From Bigelowiella natans CCMP2755 (lineage: Eukaryota; Cercozoa; Chlorarachniophyceae), in the NCBI GenBank assembly GCA_000320545.1, contig ADNK01000252.1, positions 27,501 to 61,936 on the forward strand: a stretch of 34,436 nt of DNA, given 5' to 3'. Shown one piece after another: positions 1 to 12,070 of this stretch (the stretch's first letter is position 1; each line of letters begins with the position of its first letter). The position numbers and the translations under genes are program-made. The notes below the pieces were generated by a model. It saw nothing but the letters and a program-made list of their open reading frames with translations, made no database searches and was not told the DNA's origin.

Positions 1-29
1 TGGTGGTAATGGCTGAGATGAAAAGGGAC

Positions 30-1304
30 CATGAGCTTCATAGATCGTCTGTCAGTCTCCTCCTCCTCAAGGTCGTCCTCTTTGATACGTCGTAACTTGC
101 GAAGTAACCTCTGGGAAAGGGTCGTCTCATTTTGCTCTAATCATTGTTTACCAAAACAGCCATCATCTTAAGATAGATTAGCTGCATGATGCAGCAGGAC
201 GATTCCACTCTCTTAACAAACGGGTATATGGATTTTGCATCTCTCCCCTCTCTCCTTCTACCCCCCCCCCCCCCCCCCTCTCTCTCTCCTCTTTCTCCAT
301 TATAAACTTATTCGAAACAACCTAAATCTTTTTGCACTCCTCGCTGTGCCGTACAATAGAAATTGCTGAACCAGGAACTATTTCCTTCAGCTTGCTCTAT
401 GATATCTTTCTGGTGTCTGGTAGTGACGTATTAAACGCGTGCAGAAGGCAAATAATGAATGACAGACGAGTGCTCTTGGGATCAGGCGCTGTGTGTTCTT
501 AGTGGAATAGAACGAAAACACCAACCGAGCATTGAAGTTATTCCTAAGTTTGCTGAGAATACGTAACACATGCTGCAGATCCTGGCTGCAAAACTGACGT
601 GCAGCATCCTAGGGTAGGTAGGCATGAAAAACGGGGACTGGATCATCTATCGTTGAGAATCGGGACCAACATCGCATTGCGCATTTTGATGTGACAATCA
701 CCATAAACATTACCTTCTCCCTTTCTTCTAGGAGCATCTTTACGACTGGAAAGTTGCCGCTCTTCGCGGCCAATATGAGGACCGTTTCACCCTTACACAT
801 ATGCGCCCCATCTTACTCAATGAGTAATCAATGCTCATACACGTGAGTCGGATTCGACGTGTATTGCATCGTTGGTAGGCATGCTCTTAGATTATACATG
901 TATTTTTCAAGTAGGCATGTACCTCTTCGTTTTTAACATTTGCATCAGCTTTCATCGAGAGAATCGATTCGACCTACATACATGCACATCGGAGCAATTT
1001 GTCAATAGCGAAAGCCTCGGTACAAAATTAGCGTCAGAGTATATATAAGATATTTGAACCCCATGCTAAGTGGTTCGCGCGGGATATGTTGAATGAAATC
1101 AATCGGAATTCGGGAGATTATTCTTTGGATGGATTGATTTACATGTGGAAAAATGCATCGCGGGATGGAACTCTTCCACATTTCGTTCAAGCAGATTTAA
1201 TTTTTTACCTTTCTGAGGTCAACCTCATGCCTGGGTTTGGATAAAGCTTCTAGAAGCTCCAGGTCTTTGATTTGTTGGCCCGACAACCTGTTGATCTCCC
1301 CCAT
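30..1304 (-). CDS. Ankyrin-repeat protein, 5' part, runs off the left edge
   Basis: Five exons join in phase on the minus strand: 1304-1209 (starts with ATG, 32 codons), 973-923, 791-714, 608-526, and tentatively 108-30. Exons 1-3 end in phase 0 and exon 4 in phase 2. The second and third exons join to give a classic ankyrin repeat: ADANV at the hairpin, then GETVLILAAKSGN and VVKMLLEE, which matches the family pattern G-x-T-x-L-x-x-AA-x-x-G. The fourth exon has a helix pair ending NNFNAR, which looks like the start of another repeat. The fifth exon is basic then acidic (RKLRRIKEDDLEEEE) and is less certain. Ankyrin repeats are protein-binding scaffolds, so a specific function cannot be assigned. 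The ATG at 1304 could be internal, because no in-frame stop lies immediately upstream. The 3' end is outside the window. Confidence 0.72.
261..289. repeat. C18 homopolymer followed by (TC)n
   Basis: Eighteen cytosines at 261-278 run into a short TC tract. They lie in the intron between the last two supported exons of the ankyrin gene. Confidence 0.95.
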
Positions 1305-2314
1305 TGAGCAGCCAAGCCAAAGGTGCGAGTATGACAATTGTTTGGGGCGGTGGAACACACGGCTGTTTAAAGGCTAAAAGAAAGGCTATTTTTGATGTGC
1401 GACAATCTAATATCCGATATTGTGCGACTACATCAACCACGTTCTTTCTTTTTGTATCACTCCTCTTCCGAACGTGTTGCTGTGCTGTCCGGTAGTTTTC
1501 AAAGCGATTGTTTTTTCGCTAACAGATTTATATGATTTTTGTTGTCGCAACAATGAAATGGAATGCTTCTTTGCACATTCTCATCACCCATCGCGTTGGT
1601 GTTCTCAACCGTCAGAACACATGGAAAAAAAGGTCGGCTCTGTCGACCCTTCCAACCGCATGTGATCGGACGCTCAAAATCATCACACGTTTCGAGAAGC
1701 GCGCGCACAATGAGACCATCCATGCCAGCATGGTACCTCGCAAGGGCATGCCAGCAGGGCGCATCTGTGGTGCGTGCACCAGCAGCACACGTGGGACAAA
1801 ATGCGGCCAGCCTGCAAGCAAGCTGATGGGATCGAGCTAGCGAGAACAATCAGTGACTGCGAATTGGCAGTGCAGTGGCACCGCAGTGTGTGTGTGTGTG
1901 TCGAATTGAAAGCCAGCAATGACTTCAATGGTGCCGCATTGCACACCACTGGAAGGCTGGAAGGATTGGATTTCACCATCACGCACTTCATGCAGATGAT
2001 CGAAATGCTGCACGTCTTGCATGACAGACATGTGATGCCATGTGCATTCTACATGTGACATTGCTGTGTCCATTGCAAGTCCATGATCGTGCAGAATGCC
2101 ACACTAATTATACATGCATGTCACAATGCACTGAGTTCATTGCCGTTGCTGCCGTGATCAAATTTGAATCCACCGTGCACGTTGGAACGAAACACAACAG
2201 CTCCACATCGTTGCTGTCAATCGAATCGTTTCTATGCAGGACAAATGAACAAAGTGTGTAAGGAAGATACATCGACAGAGTGTAGGCGTAAGAATAGAGA
2301 ATGGAGGGAGAATG
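1305..2314. other. Non-coding spacer between ankyrin and TraX-like genes
   Basis: No exon with a convincing reading frame and splice sites was found on either strand. The many overlapping short ORFs here are Cys/His-rich and lack family motifs. Composition is rich in GCA/TGC words, and around 1725 it shares short words (a gccagcatgg core next to cctcgcaa) with the repeat-rich zone near 12630 and 12730. Confidence 0.5.
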
Positions 2315-2513
2315 TTAGGGAGAGAAAGAAAGAACAACAACATGGTCGAACAGGTGAAAGAGTACCGCAAAAATAAGGTCCAACCGTTCTGGATCGAGAG
2401 CGAGTTGAAACCCAACGAGATGATATCTGGGGGAAAATTATTTATGTAAGAGTATTATCAAATGCTTCAATTCAAGATTTTCAAACGAAAATATACGTAA
2501 GCTCATTCACACA

Positions 2514-2566
<53 letters not shown>

Positions 2567-2601
2567 TAAGACGCACTTGTTCTCAAAATTCCACGCTCTC
2601 T

Positions 2602-2633
<32 letters not shown>

Positions 2634-2822
2634 TTCTTCTTCTTCTTCTTTTTCTTATTTCCTCTATTTCATATTTATTTTACACGTAGATGGCAAAAGA
2701 CGCCTTCGACAAGAACCGGATCAAAACCGCTGCGTACCAACTCCTCACGTCGATCCTGCAAACATCAAATATTCAAACGTAAATGTATAGTGTATCTAAC
2801 GTTATAATATTATATATGCATA

Positions 2823-2865
<43 letters not shown>

Positions 2866-3749
2866 TATATATATATTTGTGTGTGTGTGAGTGAGTGTGA
2901 AATAAGGGAGAGACAAAAAGATAGTAAGGAAGATGGAAGAGGGAAATGAGTAGAAGGTAGGTACGTACTTAATGTAGCGGTAGGTCGCCATACAAGCCAT
3001 CAGTATCGCAAACGAACACAGCCCGCCGATAGTTACAGCCTTCAAGATTCGTTGAAAATAAGACAGTTAGTACATCATACGTGTGAGCTCCTCCGCATCC
3101 AGCGTTCGTGTGTTGAGTGTTTGTTTTGCGGTATATGTACACATATGATTTGAATTTAGGTAGAGTTTACATGCCGCACATCATTCGTGCCGTATCGAGG
3201 ATACTATCAACTACTACTACTACTACTACTACTACTCCGAGAAGCAGCAGCAGCAGGTCAGCCAACCTGGCTCGAATTCGTCCCATCATCAAGCAGCCTT
3301 TTTGCCGTATTTGCCCAGAACATTTGAATCTAAATTTAAAACCAGATATTACATGCAAGACGTATAATACCCCGAACACAGATTTCGTATTCCACAAACT
3401 GTGTCGATGACGATTTGGTAGTATTTTTCTCCCTTCACGATATGTGTCTTCTGTTGAGCGGGCTCTTTGTATTCTGTCCACCTCCCCCCCCCCCCCCCCC
3501 GCAGAAGCGAACAAAGCATCCCACCCACCAGCCATTCCAAAGCAAAGTGAGGCGGACCCATAACCAAGAAGGAGGGATCCGTACGGGCCGAACACTAATG
3601 ATTTGTGTGACAGCAGGTTAGTGATTATGGTGATGATAATGATGATGGTGATGAGGAGGAGGATGAGGATAGTCGTGGTGATGGTGATGGAATTGTGACG
3701 AATGATGGTAATTAATAATGGAGATGGGAATGGCCGTGGTCCTGAAGCC

Positions 3750-3782
<33 letters not shown>

Positions 3783-4266
3783 CCGCATCATCAGCACCAA
3801 CAGCACTAGCAGCAGCAGCAGCAGCAGCAGAAGAAGAAGAAGAAGAAGAAGAAGAAGAAGAAGAAGAAGCGCAGCATTCGTTCGTGGGGTGATAAACAAG
3901 GGCGGCGACGACCGAAGTGTGGGAGAAGTAACATCCCAAATACGGCAAGATGCTTCCAGATCCTTGTCCCCCCCCCTCCTAGCCATCTCGGAAGTCGTTC
4001 CTTTGCCATACCACCTTCCGTTTTGCCACCCTCTCTTCTATCGATATTTCGTAAATAGGGTGCTACAACTAGGACGACAAACGCGCGGATGATTGCAATC
4101 TAAGGCAAATTAGACAACACCATAACAATTTGCAGATAGGGCAAAGCCCAGCAGCGAAGAGTACGAGGTTGGGGGGGAGGAGAAGGAAAGTGGAAAGAAA
4201 AGTCAGAAGCGGAAGGCGCGTGCTTGTTTATCCAGGTTTCTTGAGGGCAATGATAGCGCACAGTCA

Positions 4267-4304
<38 letters not shown>

Positions 4305-5582
4305 CCGAGAGTAGCGTCTCTTGAGAGATGTGCTGCATCTTCAGAGCTGTTTCCATCACCAGAACAGCTGTCAGCAACCGCCGAAATCCTGCGAACAGCA
4401 TGTTGATGTCCAATGATAGGAGCAAAAAAATCTTGACAAGGGTTCTACTACTACTACTACTACTACTACTACTAATACTAATACTACTATAAGCCCTCTC
4501 CCCCCCAACTCTCTCTCCCTCCTCCTCCTCCTCCTCCTCTACGCCCATACATACCCGTGTTGAATGTGGAGACCCGCAAATTCGCCCCAGCCTGGTGTGC
4601 AGGCAGGTTTGTTGGAGAAGATGTATTAGACAATCAACGGATTGTCGTAAATTGGAGGATACTAGCTATCTTAAATCATCCATTTCCCCATGCAAATACA
4701 TTGTGCGGAAGAGAATCAAACGGAAACTATCTTCAAAAAAACAGCGCAGAGGACCAACAATCCTGCAATCGGAGGGGAAGCAAGCTACTCCTTACCAGGA
4801 AGTAGAACCCAGACACCCCTCCAACCTGTGACGGCACCGTCCACTCAACCTAAGCAGCAACATGAAAAGACTTGTGCAAATCATTCGCCAGACAAAACGT
4901 ATTCAGTAAAAACCAAGCACACACACACACACACGCACGCACACTATCAACCAAACTAATACTCTTTCCATTTCCCCCCCTCTCTTCTAGTCCCTCGATC
5001 TCTCATATCCAGTTATCAGTTGCAAACAAATGCGTTGCCTAATTATCTTACCGCATTTTCATAAGGCCCGAAAACTTTTGCAGCGTGATCCATTATCATC
5101 GCGATAACACCGTATGCCTTCAGCAAGTCATGGGAACTTACGCTCCTCCATTTCTCCGACATCCGAGCAGCGTCTTCACCGCGTGCACGTTTAGCTGTAG
5201 CCTTATTTTTCTTCTTTTTGTTGCTTCTTTCGCCGGCAGTCTTCTTCTTGTTGGTGCCCTCATCATCGTCATCTTCTGCTCCTTTCCTCTCCTCAGCGAC
5301 TCCCCACAGGATTCGACCAAAGTTAGGCAGTAAGAACCACTTGGCGAATGTTTTCTCCGAAGCATGAGACTTTGGCAAGACGATGGAGGGGGGAAGGATC
5401 AGGATTAAGAAGAGAACAGCGAAGACTACCGAACGATAGCGATTCCTGTGTGCAGTTGGTGGGAAGAGCGACGTATGAGGAAGAGGAGAGAGAAAAAGCG
5501 TTAAAAAAAGGGAAAAACCATCCCATATTCTTTCTTTGATGTTGCGAAGTGAATCATGGAAAGGATGGGATTCATCTTTCAT
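2315..5582 (-). CDS. Multi-pass membrane protein, TraX / acyltransferase-3-like
   Basis: Eleven exons join in phase into 455 codons including an ATG at 5582 and a TAA at 2317-2315: 5582-5052, 4849-4796, 4591-4551, 4444-4306, 4099-3913, 3594-3525, 3398-3371, 3329-3267, 3039-2969, 2755-2684, 2426-2315. The first exon carries an acidic then Lys-rich linker, followed by SHDLLKAYGVIAMIMDHAAK (about residues 151-170), which resembles the first helix of TraX-type and acyltransferase-3 membrane proteins (a D-L-L-K start and a D-H pair). Next come GFYFLAGANLRVS, then about eight more hydrophobic segments. The penultimate exon has FLSKASFAIYVYH, like the S-x-x-I-Y-x-x-H end of acyltransferase-3 proteins. 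By family analogy it may acylate a substrate at a membrane, but this is inference. The first 75 residues of exon 1 could hide an intron. The exon 4 acceptor sits in a (TAG)n tract. Confidence 0.62.
2509..2649. repeat. (AC)n(AG)n and (TTC)n tracts in a TraX-like intron
   Basis: (AC)n occupies 2509-2530, (AG)n 2531-2562 and a TTC/TCT tract about 2600-2649. All lie in the last intron of the TraX-like gene. Confidence 0.95.
2825..2876. repeat. (TA)n in a TraX-like intron
   Basis: About 50 bp of TA repeats with one phase slip, followed by a short GT run, between the exons 3039-2969 and 2755-2684. Confidence 0.95.
3750..3869. repeat. (ATC)n, (AGC)n and (AGA)n triplet tracts
   Basis: Three triplet repeats lie almost back to back: ATC at 3750-3782, AGC at about 3808-3830 and AGA to about 3869. 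They create long Ser, His, Arg and Leu reading frames on both strands that are not genes. They lie in the intron between exons 4099-3913 and 3594-3525 of the TraX-like gene. Confidence 0.95.
4268..4490. repeat. (CA)n and (TAC)n bracketing TraX-like exon 4
   Basis: (CA)n at 4268-4303 starts two to three bases beyond the donor of exon 4444-4306. (TAC)n at 4445-4490, read as (TAG)n-like on the minus strand, contains the acceptor of that same exon. Confidence 0.9.
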
Positions 5583-5591
5583 TGGCAAATA

Positions 5592-5626
<35 letters not shown>

Positions 5627-6143
5627 CTACTTCTACTGGAAATTCTCCACTCCACTACCACTGCCACTACTTAGCTACCACTTCAAAGTTTGTATCAACT
5701 GAGGCGATGAGTAGCTTTCAATCGGGCCTGGATACCAATCTAAGAGGAATAGTAAACAATGATGGCAGGAGATATCAGCTATCCGATTAAGCAGCAGAAC
5801 ACCGACATAAACTCGAACATTATTCATAACGCTCTCAGCGGAAGGAAGAGGGGGGCGCGCGGGGGGAGATGGCTACAATCGCACAAATAGAAACAAAAGG
5901 CTGCTGCCTGCTACTGCTGCTGCATTGAAATACACATCTAAATACTTTTTGGCTTCTCCCCGCCTCCTCTTAAGATATAGGTGCCGAGATGTGATTTAGA
6001 CACTTGGATCAGGCTGGTTGCAGATGTTGTATCCGTGGGACAGTAATGTGCGTTGAAACGGTGTCCGATGAAAGTGCCAATCCCTAATTTTTTGCCCGGG
6101 TCTATGTTGTAGCACCCTGAGGAGGGTTCTGTCCTTCCGTCCT
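5583..6143. other. Spacer upstream of the TraX-like gene, with (CAG)n in its leader
   Basis: No coding exon was recognised. On the minus strand a run of about eleven CAG triplets (5591-5625) lies within ten bases of the ATG at 5582, so it would be in the 5' untranslated leader if transcription begins upstream of it. The remainder is mixed sequence without a clear feature. Confidence 0.6.
5591..5625. repeat. (CTG)n / (CAG)n tract next to the TraX-like start
   Basis: About eleven CTG triplets on the plus strand (CAG on the minus strand), nine bases 5' of the ATG at 5582 of the TraX-like gene. Confidence 0.95.
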
Positions 6144-6690
6144 TTATTTATTTGTTGTAAGCAATCCGTCAGAGAAGTTCTCAAGGTCCATTGATCTACA
6201 ATGAGCCTCATCGACGCAGATGTTGCTATGTGTACATGAGTGGGAAATATGCAAACGTAAATGCTGGTTGGGTGGGGGAAGGAAGTGTGTTTGCTTATTC
6301 CAGACCTTGAGCCAGCAAACTGATGCTTCGCAATGCCCTGAGTTTTCAATGACCTGTGCAGCAATTAAACTCTGAGCTTTGAAATGGTCGTTCACGGTTT
6401 TCAGATTGTCATGGGCAACAGAGGTCAGAAGGATGATTCGGTTTACAGCGGGGGATAAAATTTGCTTGCGCTCTGGCGAGGGGTTCCCGTCCTTTCATCG
6501 GCACAACTTCTCTTTCTTCTTCTTCTTCTTCTTCTTCTTCTTCTTCTTTCTCCTCCTCTCTTCCACTTACAATTTGTTGATCAACTGATACGCTAGTTTC
6601 AATAATGTACTGGTAGCCTTGTGCCAGGAGAAATGCTGCAACTAAGGCTAGAGGGAGGTGGATCGTTGAAGACATCGCTAGGGGGGACAT
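6144..6690 (-). CDS. Small signal-peptide protein, unknown family
   Basis: Exon 1 runs 6690-6571 (ATG, 40 codons) and ends at a consensus gtaagt donor. Exon 2 runs 6464-6306 and exon 3 runs 6263-6144 with a TAA stop, all in phase 0, giving 131-132 aa. The second intron is only 42 nt and has no in-frame stop, so retaining it adds 14 codons. The N-terminus (residues 6-24) is a clear signal peptide or anchor: a short polar start, then LPLALVAAFLLAQG. The middle part is a mixed helix (SPAVNRIILLTSVAHDNLKT). The C-terminal third is Cys- and His-rich (six Cys, e.g. HCEASVCW and SNICVDEAHC), suggesting disulphides or metal binding in an extracytoplasmic place. I do not recognise the family. The first intron contains a long (GAA)n tract soon after the donor. 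It is divergent from DDX41, about 520 bp away. Confidence 0.55.
6505..6548. repeat. (TTC)n in the first intron of the small secreted-protein gene
   Basis: About fourteen TTC triplets (GAA on the coding strand), starting some 20 bases after the donor at 6570. Confidence 0.95.
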
Positions 6691-7206
6691 TTTCAGGTTC
6701 CGTCAAAACAGGCACGAAATACCCGAAGCTTTGAGTTGAAAAATTATGTGATATACTTGGCTGTAAAAATTAACCAAAATACAGTTTTGTGCAGTCGCTG
6801 CAACGCTCGAATCAAGTCTCGCTGATAATTCTAAATACAATCATCCTTAAAACATCCTACTTTTATGGCCTCGTTTGCCCCGAGTCTGGTCCCCAAGTTT
6901 CTTCTCCTCGGTGCCGTAATTCAGCGGGGATCAACGAGATTAAGTTGATGTTCTGTTATTTCGGGTTTACCGAAAATCGCGTTGAATGTGATAGTTTTCA
7001 GATAATTATAGTATATTTAAATGCTGTTTTTAATTATTTTCCACTAAAAATCGATCACAGTACGTCTTAAAAATCCATCCATCCTTAAGTTGCCTGAGGA
7101 GGGAGAGCTTCTAGCCGCAAGAAACCCCTGGAAGAGTTGAAAGATTTTTGATAGAGGGAACGATCGTCGTCTCTGATTCAAAAAGGGAAGATTAAACTAA
7201 ACATAG

Positions 7207-9084
<1,878 letters not shown>

Positions 9085-9859
9085 GAAAAACGTTCTTCTC
9101 ATCAATTTCCTGAATATGGGAGAACGTGCGCGATTAGTTTTGCTCTCACAGTGCTTGTGTAGTCTTTCGGCGCTATCGGAGCATCAAGCTGATATTATTT
9201 AGATATCCCGAGGATGATGAGTAGCACACGGGACATATTTAATAATTGTGTGTAAATGAGCAATGTCATCATGCAAAATATCATTTTGTAATCGTGTACG
9301 CGTGCAGTGCTGTGTCTTCTAGTCTAGTGGTCTCCACGTGCTCTGCTTCAGACTTTGCAGTCTGCAGTGCTGTGCGACCATCGATCGATCATGGTCATCA
9401 AAGCTAGAAAGCGTCGATCATCAGCGCTCTCATCGCGCACGATCATTGCAAACCTGCGCACCGCTGACAACATGTGTGCAAGCAATGCTGGAAAGCTGGA
9501 AATGCTTGCACGCCGGAAACAAGTGAGGCACTACATTTTGCACATTGCAAGTGTCTTGTCACACTTTGGAAATGTGGTTTTTCATCATTGTTCTCATTGA
9601 GGGCCGTCTGCCTAGCCTCACTTGAGATTTGATCGTGACGTACGTGACGAGACTGCAGACTGCAGTCGAGGCTTCGAAAATGGAACAATGAACAATGATG
9701 TGATTCCAAAATGTGACAAGACACTTGCAGTGAGCGAAACAGTGCCTCGAACTAACTTCAGTGAGGACAATGGATTCATTGCGACAACACACGCCGCCAC
9801 GTCTAGCATAGACGCACCTATCTGAGCCGTCATGGTGTGTGATGTGTGATGTGTGTGGT

Positions 9860-9893
<34 letters not shown>

Positions 9894-10136
9894 CGTATGT
9901 GTCCATTCTAAATAATGATTTTAATGTTGGTTACTGATTCGAATGGAAAACTCGAGCTTTACGGAAGTTTTAGCAAAAATAACAAGGGGATTCTACACGC
10001 GCTAGTGCCCTAGTGTTTCACATCAGCAAGAACGCTAGTGTGACAGAAAAGAACTTAATGGGGTGCTTTGCCTGTGAAATCGACGAGGATACATCGGAAT
10101 AATAGGATAATGAGATAGACGAAGAGTTTTAGAGAT
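9085..10136. other. Non-coding region downstream of DDX41
   Basis: No exon was supported. It holds the DDX41 3' flank, an imperfect inverted repeat (9523-9751, listed separately), a (GT)n tract at about 9861-9890, and several CTAG-containing words. Short ORFs here overlap each other on both strands and show no family motif. Confidence 0.5.
9523..9751. repeat. Imperfect inverted repeat, two arms of about 70 bp
   Basis: The left arm (9523-9600) and the reverse complement of the right arm (about 9681-9751) share the core tgcaagtgtcttgtcaca, flanked on one side by gaggcact and on the other by a catcattgtt block. The loop is about 80 bp. A further inverted pair, gcagtctgcagt, occurs at about 9357-9368 and 9650-9662. 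It could form a long hairpin or be a small non-autonomous inverted-repeat element. Target-site duplications were not found by eye. Confidence 0.6.
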
Positions 10137-10268
10137 TCACTCGATTATTGGAACCACCCCATCACCACACATTTCTCTGGCTATTTTCAGGGCAGTAGTG
10201 ATGCCGTACCAGCAAGCGTGTAGTACAGTTTGTGCATCTTCCTCCGTAAGACGTAGATTCAGATCCCT
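10137..10268 (-). CDS. Probable terminal exon of an unresolved minus-strand gene
   Basis: A 43-codon open frame follows a possible acceptor (gccaag) and ends at a TGA at 10139-10137. It reads like real protein: an amphipathic start (LRLTEEDAQTVLHACWYG) and a helix (ITTALKIAREM). I do not recognise the family. Upstream exons could not be joined. A consensus gtaagt donor lies at 10763 on the same strand, behind an ATG near 10840, but the frame between them is broken, so the gene model is incomplete. The frame could also be chance. Confidence 0.35.
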   Translation of the reverse strand, partial: RDLNLRLTEEDAQTVLHACWYGITTALKIAREMCGDGVVPIIE

Positions 10269-10962
10269 CTTGGCGTTGATGCCCAACAGCAGACATGGTT
10301 ATGTTACGCACACTGCCAACCAATGCACTAGTGAGATGAGGGGGCCACGCGCTGTGCACTAGACTCTGGTGCACTACCAAAAATAGTCGGTTGTTGTTGA
10401 AACGTCAACTCCGAGGATGCCTCCACGTATTCAAACGCACGAAGATTTTATTCTGCGACAATGATTTCCGCTCTCTTAAACTAGTAAATTCTACTAAACT
10501 AGTTAATAGATCTACTAATACTTCGATAACTTCAAAACGTTTCTCAGTAATATCAACTCGCATCAGGATAGGCAGATAATTTTGTGGAGGTCTGAAGCAC
10601 TCGAAAGTCATACGAGGGTACTGGATACGAAAGGGTGTGCGAATATGTGCGTGTGAATACCTGTGCGAATATTTAAGAACACAAATATGTGAACGTGAAG
10701 CAGAGTGTCTGTCTGTGTGGACGAATTTGTTCTCCCTATTCTTTCTCCACCTCCTGTACTTACAATAGCGATTTAGCACCTCCACAACGATTTATCTTCT
10801 CAAATCATCCTCTCTCGACAACTTTGGGATGTAATCCATTGACTACGCTATGTTAAAGTAAATATAGTGTGAGTGAGGATAGAATTTTAATTTATGTTTG
10901 TTCGTGTGAACGTTGCATATCACCAGCTGTCCAAGTCTCTTGCTTATTACATATCAACAACC

Positions 10963-11283
10963 ATGGGGATCTGGAACTTTGCCGGAAATATATTACCGGT
11001 CGTTGGTCAGCTCATCGCAGCTTTGCAGCTTTTCGTCGGGTTTATGATGATACCCTGCGGAATCTGTCGTCAGTGCCACATTATGTTATGTACAGATGAC
11101 TTTGGTGACGACGGCTTCGAGATGGTTATGAGCGGAATGATAAACATAATTTGCTCCATATTGGGCACAATTCCCATATTAGGCGGACTGATAATATACA
11201 TGGCCTTCGATTCAGATCAAGAAACTGACAAGTGTTGCTACACATTCTACTACATGAAAAAGTCTAATCATGTTTCGCCCTAA
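10963..11283 (+). CDS. Small two-TM protein, unknown
   Basis: An open frame of 106 aa begins at an ATG in the context caaccATGG; the same frame stays open further upstream (alternative ATG at 10894). It has two hydrophobic segments, roughly residues 8-33 (LPVVGQLIAALQLFVGFMMI) and 62-84 (INIICSILGTIPILGGLIIY). Between them is a Cys-rich loop, CGICRQCHIMLCTDDFGDD, and a short polar Cys-containing tail follows. This is a hairpin membrane protein by appearance. No known family is recognised. It may also be the last exon of a longer gene, because introns are frequent here. It stands between the unresolved minus exon and the repeat-rich zone. Confidence 0.45.
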   Translation: MGIWNFAGNILPVVGQLIAALQLFVGFMMIPCGICRQCHIMLCTDDFGDDGFEMVMSGMINIICSILGTIPILGGLIIYMAFDSDQETDKCCYTFYYMKKSNHVSP

Positions 11284-11379
11284 TCTACTACTTTAAGAAG
11301 TTTGATCATGGGTTACATCTTGAAAGAATTTTCGTGATTAGCTAGCCAATCATAGAACATCTTCATCTAGCTAAAGTGC

Positions 11380-11562
11380 CCCCAGCAGCTTGTTCTGCTG
11401 AGTTTCTTCTGGTCCTGCTGAATTTCTGCTGGCGAAAATAAGAAACCTAAACCACTCTTCTGCGCTCACCTGCATCGGAGCTCTGCGAATTGCAGAATGC
11501 ACAGAGCGGCGCGCACGCATCGCCGTCAAGCGCTCAAGGCGCACCCCAGCAGCTTGTTCTGC
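11380..11562 (+). repeat. Direct repeat pair
   Basis: The block ccccagcagcttgttctgc occurs at 11380-11398 and again at 11544-11562. Each copy is followed within about 20-45 bases by variants of ctgctgaatttctgct. The copies are 164 bp apart, so they could be a tandem duplication of one unit or a pair of diverged short elements. Confidence 0.65.
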
Positions 11563-12070
11563 CAAATTTCTGCTCCATGGCGAAGCCATTTCTGCTGAAT
11601 TTGCATTTCATTGCTTGTGTCCATTGTTTCTGCGGCGCGCTCTGCAAAGTGCTGTGCAATCAGTGTGGGCTCGCTGCTTGCTGCACCTCTTGCGTTTCGA
11701 TGCTGTTTGACCATTGATGTCATGCATGAAAACGTTCACATCGTCGCATGATGGACACGCAATGTGTCGTGCACGTGCTGCTATACTGCGGCAAGAAAAG
11801 CGATGAACAAGGTGTGTCACGAGAACAAGGTCTTGAAACCGCCGAAAATCCTGCAAGCAGGTCCAGAGGTGCTGGCATGTGGAGGCAGTGAGTTCAAAAA
11901 AGGATTGGATGGGCATTTGAAGCAAAAGAAAGGGACACACTCGAGAACAGCAGGCATTGCTAGGCATGGTCAACAGGCAAATGTGGAAGCACGAAGTGAG
12001 AGCATCGGCAGTTTGATTGTCAAAACTCAATCAGTGAAAGAATCAGAAAATGGAAAAATGACATGACAAG

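Noticed and set aside
1499-2073. Several 70-116-codon frames on both strands
   Set aside because: They overlap each other, have no domain pattern, and share the repeat-like gca/tgc texture.
2341-2760. Plus-strand exon-like frames opposite the last two TraX-like exons (a Glu/Lys-rich frame ending near 2446 and a frame starting at 2690)
   Set aside because: They have plausible splice sites and codon texture, but their phases do not join sensibly. The minus-strand exons join in phase to a TM exon and continue a helix pattern to a stop.
3409-3621. Plus-strand exon after the C17 tract at 3484-3500
   Set aside because: The C-rich tract plus gcag looks like a strong acceptor, but the frames behind it are stop-limited or low in meaning. 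The opposite strand encodes the TM exon 3594-3525, which joins in phase on both sides.
3712-4092. Long poly-Ser, poly-His, poly-Arg and poly-Leu frames on both strands
   Set aside because: They are translations of ATC, AGC and AGA triplet repeats inside an intron.
10405-10785. Minus-strand frame of 126 codons next to the unresolved exon
   Set aside because: AT-rich with repeated ctagt words, no protein-like motif and a poor fit to the gtaagt donor at 10763. More likely intron or spacer.
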